Positions 28,447 through 37,264 of a DNA stretch of 64,000 nucleotides are shown piece after piece. The stretch's first letter is position 1. Each line of letters opens with the position of its first letter. The stretch comes from SG8-30 sp963715485 (GTDB lineage: Bacteria > Pseudomonadota > Gammaproteobacteria > Steroidobacterales > Steroidobacteraceae): assembly GCA_963715485.1 (NCBI GenBank), contig OY970244.1:248001-312000 (forward strand), written 5' to 3'. The notes below the pieces were generated by a model. The model saw only the letters and a list, made by a program, of their open reading frames with translations, ran no database searches and was not told the DNA's origin. Position numbers and translations under genes: made by a program.

Positions 28447-28685
28447 AGCACCTGCTGCGCGCCCTGATCCAGTTCTACCGGTGGTTCATCAGCCCGCTGC
28501 TGGGCCCGAACTGCCGTTACCACCCGACGTGTTCGGCCTACGCGCTCGAGGCGGTCGAGCGCCACGGTGCGCTCGACGGGTCGTGGCTCGCCGCAAAGCG
28601 CATCTGCCGCTGCCATCCGTGGCACGAGGGCGGCTACGACCCCGTGCCGCCGAAGCACACTGACGAGAGACCTGCCCATGGGTAA
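28443..28685 (+). CDS. yidD: Membrane protein insertion efficiency factor YidD
   Basis: Small 80-residue protein thought to assist YidC/Sec insertion at the inner membrane. It shows the family pattern FYRWFISPLLGPNCRYHPTCSAYALEAVERHGALDGSWLAAKRICRCHPWHEGGYDPVP, with its three conserved cysteine groups. It overlaps rnpA by 4 bases and yidC by 8, so the operon is tightly coupled. Confidence 0.95.
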   Translation: MKHLLRALIQFYRWFISPLLGPNCRYHPTCSAYALEAVERHGALDGSWLAAKRICRCHPWHEGGYDPVPPKHTDERPAHG

Positions 28686-30375
28686 TCAGCGCATCTTCCT
28701 CTGGCTCGCCCTGCTGTTCCTCGTCTGGCTGAACGTCGATGCGTGGATGAAGGACTATGGCACGAAGCCCGCGCCGACTCCGGCCGCCACCAGCACACCG
28801 GCTGCACCGGGCGCGTCCGCCGCACCGGCGAGCGGCCTGACCGAATCGGTTCCGACGCTCGGCGAGGTGCAGCCCGCAGCGCCGGCCGCGGAGGGCGCGA
28901 TCCCGGGCAACGGCGTAGCCCCGCCGGCCGCGACCGTGCGCGTGGTGACCGACGTGCTCGACCTCGACGTGTCGCTCACCGGCGGCGACCTCATCCGCGC
29001 CGACCTGCTCAAGTACCCGGTCAGGAAGGACGACCCCGACACCAAGGTGCGGCTGTTCAACATGGACAGCCACGACACGCTCTACCTCTACCAGTCCGGA
29101 CTGACCGCAGGACGGCCTGAGCAGGCGGAGCCGAGCCATCGCGCACCGTTCACGGCACCGCAGGCGGAGTTCCGCCTGGCGCAAGGGCAGGACGAACTCG
29201 TCGTGCCGCTGACCTGGACCGATGGCCAGGGACTGACCGTCACCAAGAACTACGTGTTCCGCCGCGGCCAGTACGCCATCGACGTCCGCTACGAGGTGGA
29301 AAACGCCTCGCCGGAAGCGGTGGCGCTGGCACCGTACGCGCAGCTGCTCCGCCACTGGGTGCCGGTCGAGCGCTCGATGTTCGATGTCGAGAGCTACGCC
29401 TTCCGCGGGCCGGCGATCTACGACGGCGAGAAGTACCGCAAGCTCGACATCGAGGATGACGAGGATCAGGCTTTCACGCAGCGCGTGTCCGGCGGCTGGG
29501 TGGCCTCGTTGCAGCACCACTTCGTGACGGCGATCCCGCCGCCCGTCGCACAGCCCTACCAGTTCTCGCTGAAGGTCGAGGACAGGGACTACCTGCTGCG
29601 CACCGTCGGTCCGGCACAGACCGTACCGGCTGGCGCGCAGGCGACGATCGAGGATCGACTGTTCGTCGGGCCGAAGCTGCAGAGCCAGCTCGAGGCAGCA
29701 GGCCCGAGGCTGGAGCTGACCGCCGACTACGGCAAGCTGACCATCCTGTCCCAGCCGCTGTTCTGGCTGCTCGACAAGGTGCACGGCTTCGTCGGCAACT
29801 GGGGCTGGGCGATCATCATCGTCACCTTCCTGATCAAGCTGGTGTTCTACAAGCTGGCCGAGACCAGCGGCCGCTCGATGGCCAAGATGCGCACCGTCGC
29901 GCCGCGCATGAAGACGATCCAGGAGCGCTACAAGGACGACCGAGAGGGCCAGGCCCGCGCGATGATGGAGCTGTACAAGCGCGAGAAGATCAACCCGGTG
30001 GCAGGCTGCCTGCCGATGCTGGTGCAGATCCCGTTCTTCCTGGCGTTCTACTGGGTGCTGCTGGAAAGCGTCGAGATGCGCCAGGCGCCGTTCATGGGCT
30101 GGATCCAGGACCTGTCCTCGCGCGACCCGTACTTCATCCTGCCGCTGCTCATGGGCGTGGCGATGTTCGGCCAGTTCAAGCTGAACCCGACGCCGCCGGA
30201 CCCGGTGCAGGCGAAGGTGTTCGCGTTCATGCCGGTCATCATGACGGTCATGTTCGCCTGGTTCCCGGCCGGCCTGGTGCTCTACTGGCTGACCAACACG
30301 CTGCTGTCCATCGCGCAGCAGTGGAAGATCAACAAGCTGGTCGAGGCCGAGGAAAAGAAGCACCGCAGCAGCTGA
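28678..30375 (+). CDS. yidC: Membrane protein insertase YidC
   Basis: Inner-membrane insertase of 565 residues. It starts MGNQRIFLWLALLFLVWLNV, the first membrane helix, followed by a low-complexity Ala/Pro/Thr linker (residues 30-80) and the periplasmic beta-sandwich domain of Gram-negative YidC. The conserved core begins LFWLLDKVHGFVGNWGWAIIIVTFLIKLVFY and continues with CLPMLVQIPFFLAFYWVLLESVEMR and WFPAGLVLYWLTNTLLSIAQQW. The frame is intact. An upstream in-frame extension exists, but ATG at 28678 gives the standard N terminus. Confidence 0.97.
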   Translation: MGNQRIFLWLALLFLVWLNVDAWMKDYGTKPAPTPAATSTPAAPGASAAPASGLTESVPTLGEVQPAAPAAEGAIPGNGVAPPAATVRVVTDVLDLDVSLTGGDLIRADLLKYPVRKDDPDTKVRLFNMDSHDTLYLYQSGLTAGRPEQAEPSHRAPFTAPQAEFRLAQGQDELVVPLTWTDGQGLTVTKNYVFRRGQYAIDVRYEVENASPEAVALAPYAQLLRHWVPVERSMFDVESYAFRGPAIYDGEKYRKLDIEDDEDQAFTQRVSGGWVASLQHHFVTAIPPPVAQPYQFSLKVEDRDYLLRTVGPAQTVPAGAQATIEDRLFVGPKLQSQLEAAGPRLELTADYGKLTILSQPLFWLLDKVHGFVGNWGWAIIIVTFLIKLVFYKLAETSGRSMAKMRTVAPRMKTIQERYKDDREGQARAMMELYKREKINPVAGCLPMLVQIPFFLAFYWVLLESVEMRQAPFMGWIQDLSSRDPYFILPLLMGVAMFGQFKLNPTPPDPVQAKVFAFMPVIMTVMFAWFPAGLVLYWLTNTLLSIAQQWKINKLVEAEEKKHRSS

Positions 30376-30408
30376 CGCGGCTATCATCGCGGGGCAAAGG
30401 AGTGCTCC

Positions 30409-31838
30409 ATGGGTGATCTCCCGAGGCCGCCGCGCGATGCGGTGACGGGTTCGTGGCCCGTCACCTTCACCGAGACCGACACGATCGTGGCGGCCGCCAC
30501 GCCGCCCGGGCGCGGTGGCATCGGCGTCGTGCGCGTGTCCGGCCCCGGCGTGCCGCGCATCGCGCCGGCGCTGCTCGGCCGGCTGCCCGAGCCGCGCCAC
30601 GCCGCCTTCGAGCGTTTCCTGGATGGCGCCGGCGAGGCCATCGACGCTGGCATCGTGATCTACTACGCCGAGCCCGCCTCGTTCACGGGCGAGGACGTGC
30701 TGGAGCTGCAGGGACACGGCGGCCCGGCGATCATGGACATGCTCGTGCGCCGCGTCGTCGAGCTCGGCGCGCGTCTCGCGCGGCCCGGCGAGTTCACCGA
30801 GCGCGCCTTCCTCAACGACAAGATCGACCTCACGCAGGCCGAGGCCGTGGCCGACCTGATCGACGCCGGCTCCGCGCAGGCGGCACGCGCCGCGATGCGA
30901 TCGCTGCAGGGCGAGTTCTCGGCGCAGATCCACGACCTCGTGGACCAGCTCACTGCATTGCGCGTGCACGTGGAGGCGGCCATCGACTTCCCGGACGAGG
31001 ACGTCGAGATCCTCTCCAGCCCCGAGGTGACCTCGCGGATGGCCGGAATCGAGGACCGCGTCGCGCAGATCCGCAAGGCGGCAGGGCAGGGCAGGCTGCT
31101 GCGCGACGGGCTGAACGTGGTGCTGGCCGGGCGGCCAAACGCGGGCAAGTCGAGCCTGCTGAACGGCCTGGCGGGTTACGACGCCGCCATCGTCACGCCG
31201 ATTCCCGGCACCACACGCGACGTGCTGCGCGAGCGCATCCACGTGGACGGGCTGCCGGTGCACGTCGTGGACACGGCCGGCCTGCGCGAGACCGAGGACC
31301 TGGTGGAAGGCGAGGGCGTACGTCGCGCGCGCGGCGAGATCGAGCGGGCGGGACTGGTGCTGTACGTCATCGACGCGAGTGAGCCGCCGACGCCGGAGGC
31401 GCTGGCGCGCGAGCTGGCCGAGCTGCCCGCTGGCGTGCCGGTGCTGCAGCTCTGGAACAAGGCGGACCTTCTACCGGAGGGGTCAGACCCCTTCGGGCTT
31501 CACCGGGGACTGTCCCCGCAGGGGACTGTCCCCTTCTCGCCGTCTCCGCCCTCACCGGCGCCGGGCTCGACGAGCTGCGCGAGCGCATCAAGGCGCAGGC
31601 GGGCTACGAAGCGGCCGGTACGGGGACGTGGTCGGCGCGCGCGCGGCACCTCGACACCCTGGACCGCGCGGCGCAGCACATCGAGCGTGCACGGCAGCAA
31701 CTCGGGCAGCTGAACGCCTATGAGCTCGTCGCCGAGGAGCTGCGCCTGGCGCAGCAGGCGCTGGGCGAGATCACCGGCGAGGTGACGAGCGAGGAGCTGC
31801 TCGGCCGGATCTTCTCCAGCTTCTGCATCGGAAAGTAG
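30409..31838 (+). CDS. mnmE: tRNA modification GTPase MnmE, frame lost at an inserted repeat
   Basis: GTPase that, with MnmG, makes 5-substituted uridines at the tRNA wobble position. AAAGGAG precedes the ATG. Domain I begins near TETDTIVAAATPPGRGGIGVVRVSG, the G domain has GRPNAGKSSLLNGL, DTAGLRET and WNKADLL, and the C terminus is FCIGK. The frame is lost between NKADLLPE and LAVSALTGAGLDELRE, where GGGGTCAGACCCC and two GGGGACTGTCCCC units sit. Removing a number of bases equal to 2 modulo 3, or adding one, restores it. The first 18 residues precede the usual start and may not be used. mnmG begins at the far end of this window. Confidence 0.9.
31479..31533. repeat. Palindromic repeat cluster inside mnmE
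   Basis: GGGGTCAGACCCC (31479-31491) is followed 13 bases later by two GGGGACTGTCCCC units with a GCA spacer (31505-31533). The second part is identical over 29 bases to the element in glyQ. It lies between the NKAD and SAL motifs of the G domain, a length-variable loop. Confidence 0.85.
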
Positions 31839-31882
31839 CGGGGACCCGAAGTCGTGCTGTGGGAACGCAGCACGGAGAGTTC

Positions 31883-32704
31883 ATGCCTGAAGGCCCCGAA
31901 ATCCGCCGCGCTGCCGACCAGGTCGCCCGGGCCATCGCTGGCCGCCGGGCCGAGGCCGTCCGCTTCGGCCTGCCGGCGCTGCGGCGCCACCAGCGCACGC
32001 TGACGGGCCGGCGCATCGAGGCGGTCGAGTCCCGCGGCAAGGCGCTGCTGATCCACTTCGACGACGAGCGCAGCCTCTACACCCACAACCAGCTCTACGG
32101 TCGCTGGTACGTGGTGAAGCCCGGCCACCCGCCGAAGACCGGGCGCGACCTTCGCATTGCCATCGAGACGCGCGATCGCTGGGCACTGCTCTACAGCGCC
32201 TCCGACATCGAACTGTTGCATCGCGACGCGCTGGCCAGGCATCCGTATCTCGCCAGGCTCGGCGTCGAATTGCTCGACCCGAAGGTGAAGCTACCGGACG
32301 TGCTGGCACAGGTGCGAGATCTTCGTTTCGCGCGCCGAAGCCTCGGTGCGCTGCTGCTCGACCAGGGGTTCCTCGCCGGCATCGGCAACTACCTGCGCAG
32401 CGAGATCCTGTTCGTCGCCGGCCTGCGGGCCGACCAGAAGCTCGCAGAGCTCGACGATGCGGCTTGCGGCAGGCTGGCCGAGGCTGCGCTGTCGCTGACG
32501 AGGCAGTCCTATCGTTCGAAGGGCATCACCAACGACCTCGAGCGGGCCGTACGGCTCAAGGCGGAGGGGCTGTCCTTCGGCCGCTACCGGCATCATGTGT
32601 TCGATCGCGCGGGTGCGCCGTGCTGGGCCTGCGGCACGAGGATCCTCCGCCGCGCCGCGGCGGGACGAGCGGTGTTCGAGTGCCCGCGCTGCCAGGGTAG
32701 ATGA
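31883..32704 (+). CDS. nei: Endonuclease VIII (DNA glycosylase/AP lyase)
   Basis: Removes oxidised pyrimidines from DNA. The 273-residue protein starts MPEGPEIRRAADQVARAI, with the catalytic N-terminal proline and glutamate exposed after Met removal. It has SRGKALLIHFDD, YTHNQLYGRWYVV and YSASDIELL, which distinguish Nei from MutM. The helix-two-turn-helix region LDQGFLAGIGNYLRSEILF follows. The zinc finger CWACG...CPRCQ is complete. It overlaps the next gene by 4 bases. Confidence 0.93.
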   Translation: MPEGPEIRRAADQVARAIAGRRAEAVRFGLPALRRHQRTLTGRRIEAVESRGKALLIHFDDERSLYTHNQLYGRWYVVKPGHPPKTGRDLRIAIETRDRWALLYSASDIELLHRDALARHPYLARLGVELLDPKVKLPDVLAQVRDLRFARRSLGALLLDQGFLAGIGNYLRSEILFVAGLRADQKLAELDDAACGRLAEAALSLTRQSYRSKGITNDLERAVRLKAEGLSFGRYRHHVFDRAGAPCWACGTRILRRAAAGRAVFECPRCQGR

Positions 32705-33315
32705 TCGCGGTCGCAGGCATGGCGCAACACGCCGCGGCGAGCCTGGCCGGCACCGGCTGCACGATCATCGGCCGCCGCTACGGTGAGCCGATCGACGAGG
32801 CGCCGGGACTGGAGGAAGGCCGGGCCACGGCGGCGGACGCCGGGCGAATGCTTGGACCTCCGGCGCGGATGAGTGCACTGCCTGGCGGCATGGTGATGGT
32901 GTACGAGTACATCGACGCGACGGAGAAGCAGATCGGTATCAACCTCGAGCTCATCAAGCTCGATTGGTTCAAGTTCGCGTTCGGTCGCGGCGCGGCGGAA
33001 CGGCAGGCGCTGCTGCTGCTGTTCGATGACGACGGAGTCCTGCGGGCGCGGGATTACCAGTCCTGGAGCGAGCCGCTCGGCCGTGGACTGGGATTCCAGC
33101 TGTTCTTCGTGGCCATGCCGACGGTGGACACGCGTCACCGGTGGGAGGCGCCCGAGCAGTTTTCCTGGGGCCGCCGGTCTCTCGACCCGCTGATGGCGAC
33201 GCTGAATGCGGGCCAGAGCATAGCCAGCGGCACCCACGGCATCGAGTTGCGCGGCACGCCGGACAGCGTCGGGCAGCGCACGCTGGAGGCGCAGAGGAAG
33301 CGAGGCCGGCGCTGA
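32701..33315 (+). CDS. Conserved hypothetical protein, possible lipoprotein
   Basis: 204 residues of unknown function. The N terminus is weakly hydrophobic and ends LAGTGCTIIGRRYGEP, close to but not quite a lipobox. A small base error there would make it LAGC. The middle (RMLGPPARMSALPGGMVMVYEYIDATEKQIGINLEL, LLLLFDDDGVLRARDYQSW) resembles small outer-membrane assembly proteins of the BamE/SmpA type in its length and strand pattern. I cannot confirm membership. Its ATG overlaps the nei stop, so it is probably co-translated. Confidence 0.6.
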   Translation: MIAVAGMAQHAAASLAGTGCTIIGRRYGEPIDEAPGLEEGRATAADAGRMLGPPARMSALPGGMVMVYEYIDATEKQIGINLELIKLDWFKFAFGRGAAERQALLLLFDDDGVLRARDYQSWSEPLGRGLGFQLFFVAMPTVDTRHRWEAPEQFSWGRRSLDPLMATLNAGQSIASGTHGIELRGTPDSVGQRTLEAQRKRGRR

Positions 33316-33397
33316 CGCTTGATGGGCGGTCGACCGCAGCGCCTGTTTCCGGTGCAGCCGACGCCGCTCCTCCTGCGGAGCCCGAGTCAGCAGCAGC

Positions 33398-33922
33398 TCA
33401 ATCCACTGCGTTCGGCGGGTCGAAGTCCTCGTCCCAATCCGGCTCTGGCGGCTCGACCTTGTCCAGCCAGGCCTGGATCAGTCCGACGTGCTCGCGTTCC
33501 TCGGCGGCCATCTCTGCGGCGGCCGCGCGCAGGTCCGCCGGAAGGTCCTTGCGATCGGCGAGGTGCTGGAAGAACTCCACGGCACGGCGCTCGTTGTGCT
33601 CGGCCAGCTTCAGCGCATGCCAGGGCGTCATCAGGTAGTGCAGGTCGCCGTAGTCGGTGGTCTCCGGACCCTCGGGCGTCTCCCAGCTGTAGGCGTCCGG
33701 GTCCGGCGCCTCGTCCCAGCCCATGCGGGCCAGCAGCTGCTGGCGGTGCAGGCCCTCGATGCGCGCCATCTTGGCGAACAGGTCGGCGACTTCGGCGTTG
33801 TGATGGGTGCGCATCAGCGCGGCCAGCTCGGCGTAGCGTTCTGCCGCCTCGGCCTCCAGCGCGCAGGCCTGCGCCATGAATTCCTCAGTGGTGTGCGGGA
33901 CGGTCGGGTCGTGGTCGCTCAT
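33398..33922 (-). CDS. Ferritin-like (rubrerythrin-type) di-iron protein
   Basis: A 174-residue four-helix protein with di-iron ligand motifs LEAEAAERYAEL, MARIEGLHRQQL (E-x2-H), LAEHNERRAVEFF and EEREHVGLIQAWL (E-x2-H). It has no rubredoxin domain. The acidic tail (EPPEPDWDEDFDPP) is unusual. It starts on the korB stop (ATGA overlap), so it is translated with the 2-oxoacid:ferredoxin oxidoreductase. A role in protecting that oxygen-sensitive enzyme by peroxide removal or iron storage is an inference. Confidence 0.8.
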   Translation of the reverse strand: MSDHDPTVPHTTEEFMAQACALEAEAAERYAELAALMRTHHNAEVADLFAKMARIEGLHRQQLLARMGWDEAPDPDAYSWETPEGPETTDYGDLHYLMTPWHALKLAEHNERRAVEFFQHLADRKDLPADLRAAAAEMAAEEREHVGLIQAWLDKVEPPEPDWDEDFDPPNAVD

Positions 33923-34756
33923 AGTGCGAACTCCGCTTCGAGGTCCTCCGGCGTCGCCCCGGCCCGTGCCGATCGGCGGCTGGTAGGGCGGTCGTCTGCC
34001 AGCGTACAGCACACCGAGGTTCATGCCGTCGTCGGTGAAGATCTGCCGCGCCGCGACCGCCGGGTCGTCGGTGGATTCCAGGTGCGCCGGCCTCACGATC
34101 TTCTTCCAGTCCTTCTGCTCCGGCCGGAAGGTGATGCAGGGTGAGAGTACCTCGATGAACGAGAAGCCCGGGGAGTTGATGCCTTGCACGATGATCTCGG
34201 CCAGCCCGTTCGGGTCGCCGGTGAAGCCGCGCGCGATGAAGTTGGCGCCCGCCGCCAGCGCGATCGCCATCGGGTGGAACTCGCTGAGCCCGGTGCCCTG
34301 CGGCGCGAGCTTGGAGGTCCAGTGCGTCTCGGTGGTCGGCGAGGGCTGGCCCTTGGTCATGCCGTAGACGCGGTTGTCCATGACGATGTAGGTCAGGTCC
34401 ACGTTGCGCCGGCAGGCGTGCAGGAAATGGTTGCCGCCGATGGAATAACCGTCGCCGTCGCCGCCGGTCACCACGACCGTCAGGTCCGGCCGCGCGATCT
34501 TGAGCCCCGTGGCAGCGGCCAGTGCGCGGCCGTGCACGCCGTGGAAGCCGTAGCAGGTGGTGTAGGCCGGGATGCGCGACGAGCAGCCGATGCCGGAGAC
34601 CACGGCGACGTCCTCGGGCCGCAGCGCGAGGCGCGCCATCGCCTTGGCCATGGCGTTCAGCACGCCGAAGTCGCCGCAGCCAGGACACCACACCGGCTTG
34701 ACGTCGGACTTGTAGTCGCCCGGCACGTGCACGACGTCCGCAACCGCCTCGCTCAT
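33919..34756 (-). CDS. korB: 2-oxoacid:ferredoxin oxidoreductase beta subunit, frameshifted near the end
   Basis: TPP-binding subunit of a 2-oxoglutarate- or pyruvate-type ferredoxin oxidoreductase. VKPVWCPGCGDFGVLNAM, GIGCSSRIP, GFHGVHGRALAAATGLK and the TPP motif GGDGDGYSIGGNHFLHA followed by MDNRVYGMTKGQPSPTT are all present. The core is intact. Near 33960, in a CGGGCCGGGG run, the frame shifts; the natural end is GATPEDLEAEFAL, whose TGA overlaps the ferritin ATG. The preferred 2-oxoacid cannot be fixed from sequence, although the KorB-like end favours 2-oxoglutarate. Confidence 0.88.
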
Positions 34757-36520
34757 GAGCGCCTCCATGCTTCCAGGTGCTGGCGGATCTCGCCGGGGTT
34801 GAACTGCTGGCCGCCCGGCTTGCGCAGGCTTTCTGCCGGGACCGGCAGGTCCATCGCGCCGCGCAGGTAGCCCAGCAGCTGCCCGGACTCGTTCTGTTCG
34901 ATCACCAGCAGCCGGCGTGTGCCCTCGAGGGCGGCCGCCAGCCTTTCTTTCTGCAGCGGCGCGAGCAGTCGCAGCGATACCAGCCTGAAGCTTTCCGCGG
35001 CACCGTCCATGCCGGACAGCGCCTCGCGCACCGGTCCCGTGCAGGACCCGAAGGTGGCGATCGCAAACTCGCCGTCGCCCTCGATGTCGGCCCACAACTC
35101 GCCGTAGTCGTGAAGTTCCAGCTTGCGCCGCCGCTTGGCCATCTGCGCCACATGGTCGGCGGCCTGCGAGGAGGGCGTGCCGCGCTCGCCGTGCTCCAGT
35201 CCATCGGCCGTATATCCCCGGTTTTCGGTGCCCGGCACCGACATCGGGGATATGCCGGAGTCGGTGAGGGCGTAGCGCTGGTAGGCGCCGTCGCCAGCGG
35301 CGGCGAGCAGGCGCGTGGCGACGAGCGGCGGGTCGCGGGGCTTGTCGACCGCGGCGCGCGCCTGGCCGAGGAACTGGTCGGACAGCACGATGGCCGGCGC
35401 CTGCAGCGCCTCGGCCAGTGTCACCGCCCAGCGCGTGGTCTGCAGGCAGTCCGCCACGCCGTTGGGCGCCAGCACGAGGTGCGGCGCGTCGCCGTGGAAG
35501 CCGTGCAGCGCGATGTTCAGGTCGCCCTGTTCGGACTTGGTCGGGATGCCGGTCGAGGGCCCGACGCGCATGACGTCCACGACGACCAGCGGGATCTCCG
35601 CGGCCACCGCCAGACCAAGCGCCTCCATCATCAGCGCGAGGCCCGGCCCGGAGGTGGCCGTCAGCGCCGGCACGCCGCCATAGGCGCTGCCGATGACCAT
35701 GTTGATGGACGCCAGCTCGTCCTCGGCCTGCACCAGTACGCCGCCGACCTTCGGCAAGGCCGGGCTCAGCCATTCCAGCAGCTCGGTGGCCGGCGTGATC
35801 GGGTAGGCCGCCACGAAGCGCAGGCCGGCCTTCAGCGCACCGAGGCCTGTCGCCTCGTTTCCGGTGACCAGCCAGCGTTTGCCGGCGATCGCCGGGGGCG
35901 GGTCGAGCGGCAGCGTCGCGGTGCCGGCTGCCTCGCGGCCGGCGGCGAGCGCCGCAAGGCTCGCCTGCAGCGCGGCTGGCCGCTTGCCCAGCAGCCGCTC
36001 GGTCGCATTGCGCAACGAGTCCTCGGGCAGGCCGAGCAGCGCGCCGAGGTAGCCGAGCAGGACCATGTTGGGGCGCCCGCCATCGATGGCCTTGGCCATC
36101 TTCGCCAGCGGCAGCTTCTCGACGCGCGCGCCGGCAGAAACGAAGACCGCGCGGCGGCTCTCCGCGGTCGGTGTCCCCGACGATCAGCCCGTCGGCCCCG
36201 AGCGGGACCTCGGCCGCGAAGCGGTGGACGTTCTCCCAGTCCACCCCGGCGAGGACCTGGAAACGATCGTCCATGCATTCCACGGGACGGGTCGCGATGC
36301 GGATCATGGCCGCCGCCTCGCCGCCACGGATCTGGGGTCCCGAAGAGCGCGTCATCAGCGCGTAGTAGCCGGCGTGCGCGGCGGCCTCGAGCAGGATGTT
36401 GCCCGCCGTCATCACCCCGGCCCCGCCGCTGCCGGCGAGGACGATCGAGAGGCTGGAGGATGGGGATGTTTGCGGCGCGGCGGCCGGCGTGGGCTCGGAT
36501 ACGGTCGTCAAGCAGGTCAC
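34753..36520 (-). CDS. korA: 2-oxoacid:ferredoxin oxidoreductase fused gamma-alpha subunit, frameshifted
   Basis: The gamma domain is N-terminal (LSIVLAGSGGAGVMTAGNILLEAAAHAGYYALMTRSSGPQIRGGEAAAMIR). The alpha domain follows (GLRFVAAYPITPATELLEWLSPAL, VQAEDELASINMVIGSAYGGVPALTATSGPG). The frame breaks near 36165: GDTDRGE continues as SRRAVFVSAGARVEKLPL in another frame. The stop overlaps the korB ATG by 4 bases. The enzyme oxidatively decarboxylates a 2-oxoacid to an acyl-CoA and reduces ferredoxin. In an aerobe it may replace or supplement a 2-oxoacid dehydrogenase. Confidence 0.88.
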
Positions 36521-36647
36521 CTCTGTTCAGACCGATTCTAGCTGCTGTCACCCCGGGCAGTCGTCTCCAAATGCCCAGCGCGAGGCGTCAACGCAGCGGT
36601 GCATGGCGCGTTGATATCGATGCAGACCCCCTCTCTTGGAGACGACG

Positions 36648-37163
36648 ATGAAATTCCCACGCACCCCGGCACTGGTACTTGCCTCGGCCGCGCTGGTGTT
36701 CAGCGCCCAGGCGGTGGCTGACCACAACAGCAAGAACGGCGAGGGCTGGGCGAACATGCCCAACGACATCCACAACACGCGCATCGAGACGCGCGAGAGC
36801 GGTGACAACGAGGCCTTCAAGGACTTCGTGCAGCATGGCGATGGCGCTGACTCGGTGAACCGCTTCGATGACGGGACGCCGCCCGGCAACGGCAAGATGC
36901 AGCAGGCCAAGGCGGTGGACGAAAGCGCCGATGCCTTAAAGAGCCAGACGCGACAGAAGGACCAGACGCAGCAGCGGGACCAGATCAGGCAACAGGACCG
37001 GATTCATCAGGACACGGCCCTGGCGCAGGGCGGCGACCAGCTCAAGGCCCGGCAGATGCAGCAGGCACAGCAGTCCAGCCGGGTCAGGCAGTCGGTCGGT
37101 GCCGCCGCCGGTGGTCGCGGCCAGTCGGGCGCCCGCCAGGGTGGCGGACGCGGCGGCCGCTGA
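36648..37163 (+). CDS. Exported glutamine-rich hypothetical protein
   Basis: 171 residues with a clear signal peptide (MKFPRTPALVLASAALVFSAQAVA) and GGAG upstream of the ATG. The mature protein has a short ordered-looking part (NGEGWANMPNDIHNTRIETRES, GDGADSVNRFDDG). It is followed by a highly polar stretch made of Gln, Arg and Asp repeats (QTRQKDQTQQRDQIRQQDR) and ends in Gly/Arg (GGRGQSGARQGGGRGGR). No family recognised. It stands alone, divergent from korA, with a strong terminator behind it. Confidence 0.7.
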   Translation: MKFPRTPALVLASAALVFSAQAVADHNSKNGEGWANMPNDIHNTRIETRESGDNEAFKDFVQHGDGADSVNRFDDGTPPGNGKMQQAKAVDESADALKSQTRQKDQTQQRDQIRQQDRIHQDTALAQGGDQLKARQMQQAQQSSRVRQSVGAAAGGRGQSGARQGGGRGGR

Positions 37164-37224
37164 GTCGGACACAGGACCTGGTCGCTGGCGACTTTCCCCC
37201 ATCCCCAGCCGGCGACCCCTCAGG

Positions 37225-37264
37225 CTCCCGCCCCCGGCGCCCCCTCCGGGGGCGGGAGATTTTT
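37225..37264 (+). terminator. Rho-independent terminator after the glutamine-rich gene
   Basis: A perfect 13-bp stem (CTCCCGCCCCCGG with CCGGGGGCGGGAG, 8-base loop) is followed by ATTTTTC. It ends 1-6 bases from the stop of the convergent Rieske gene. Confidence 0.9.

Noticed and set aside
33398..36520. One 1040-codon frame apparently joining korA, korB and the ferritin-like gene
   Set aside because: It results from the frame breaks near 33960 and 36165; the overlapping start and stop codons and family ends show three genes.
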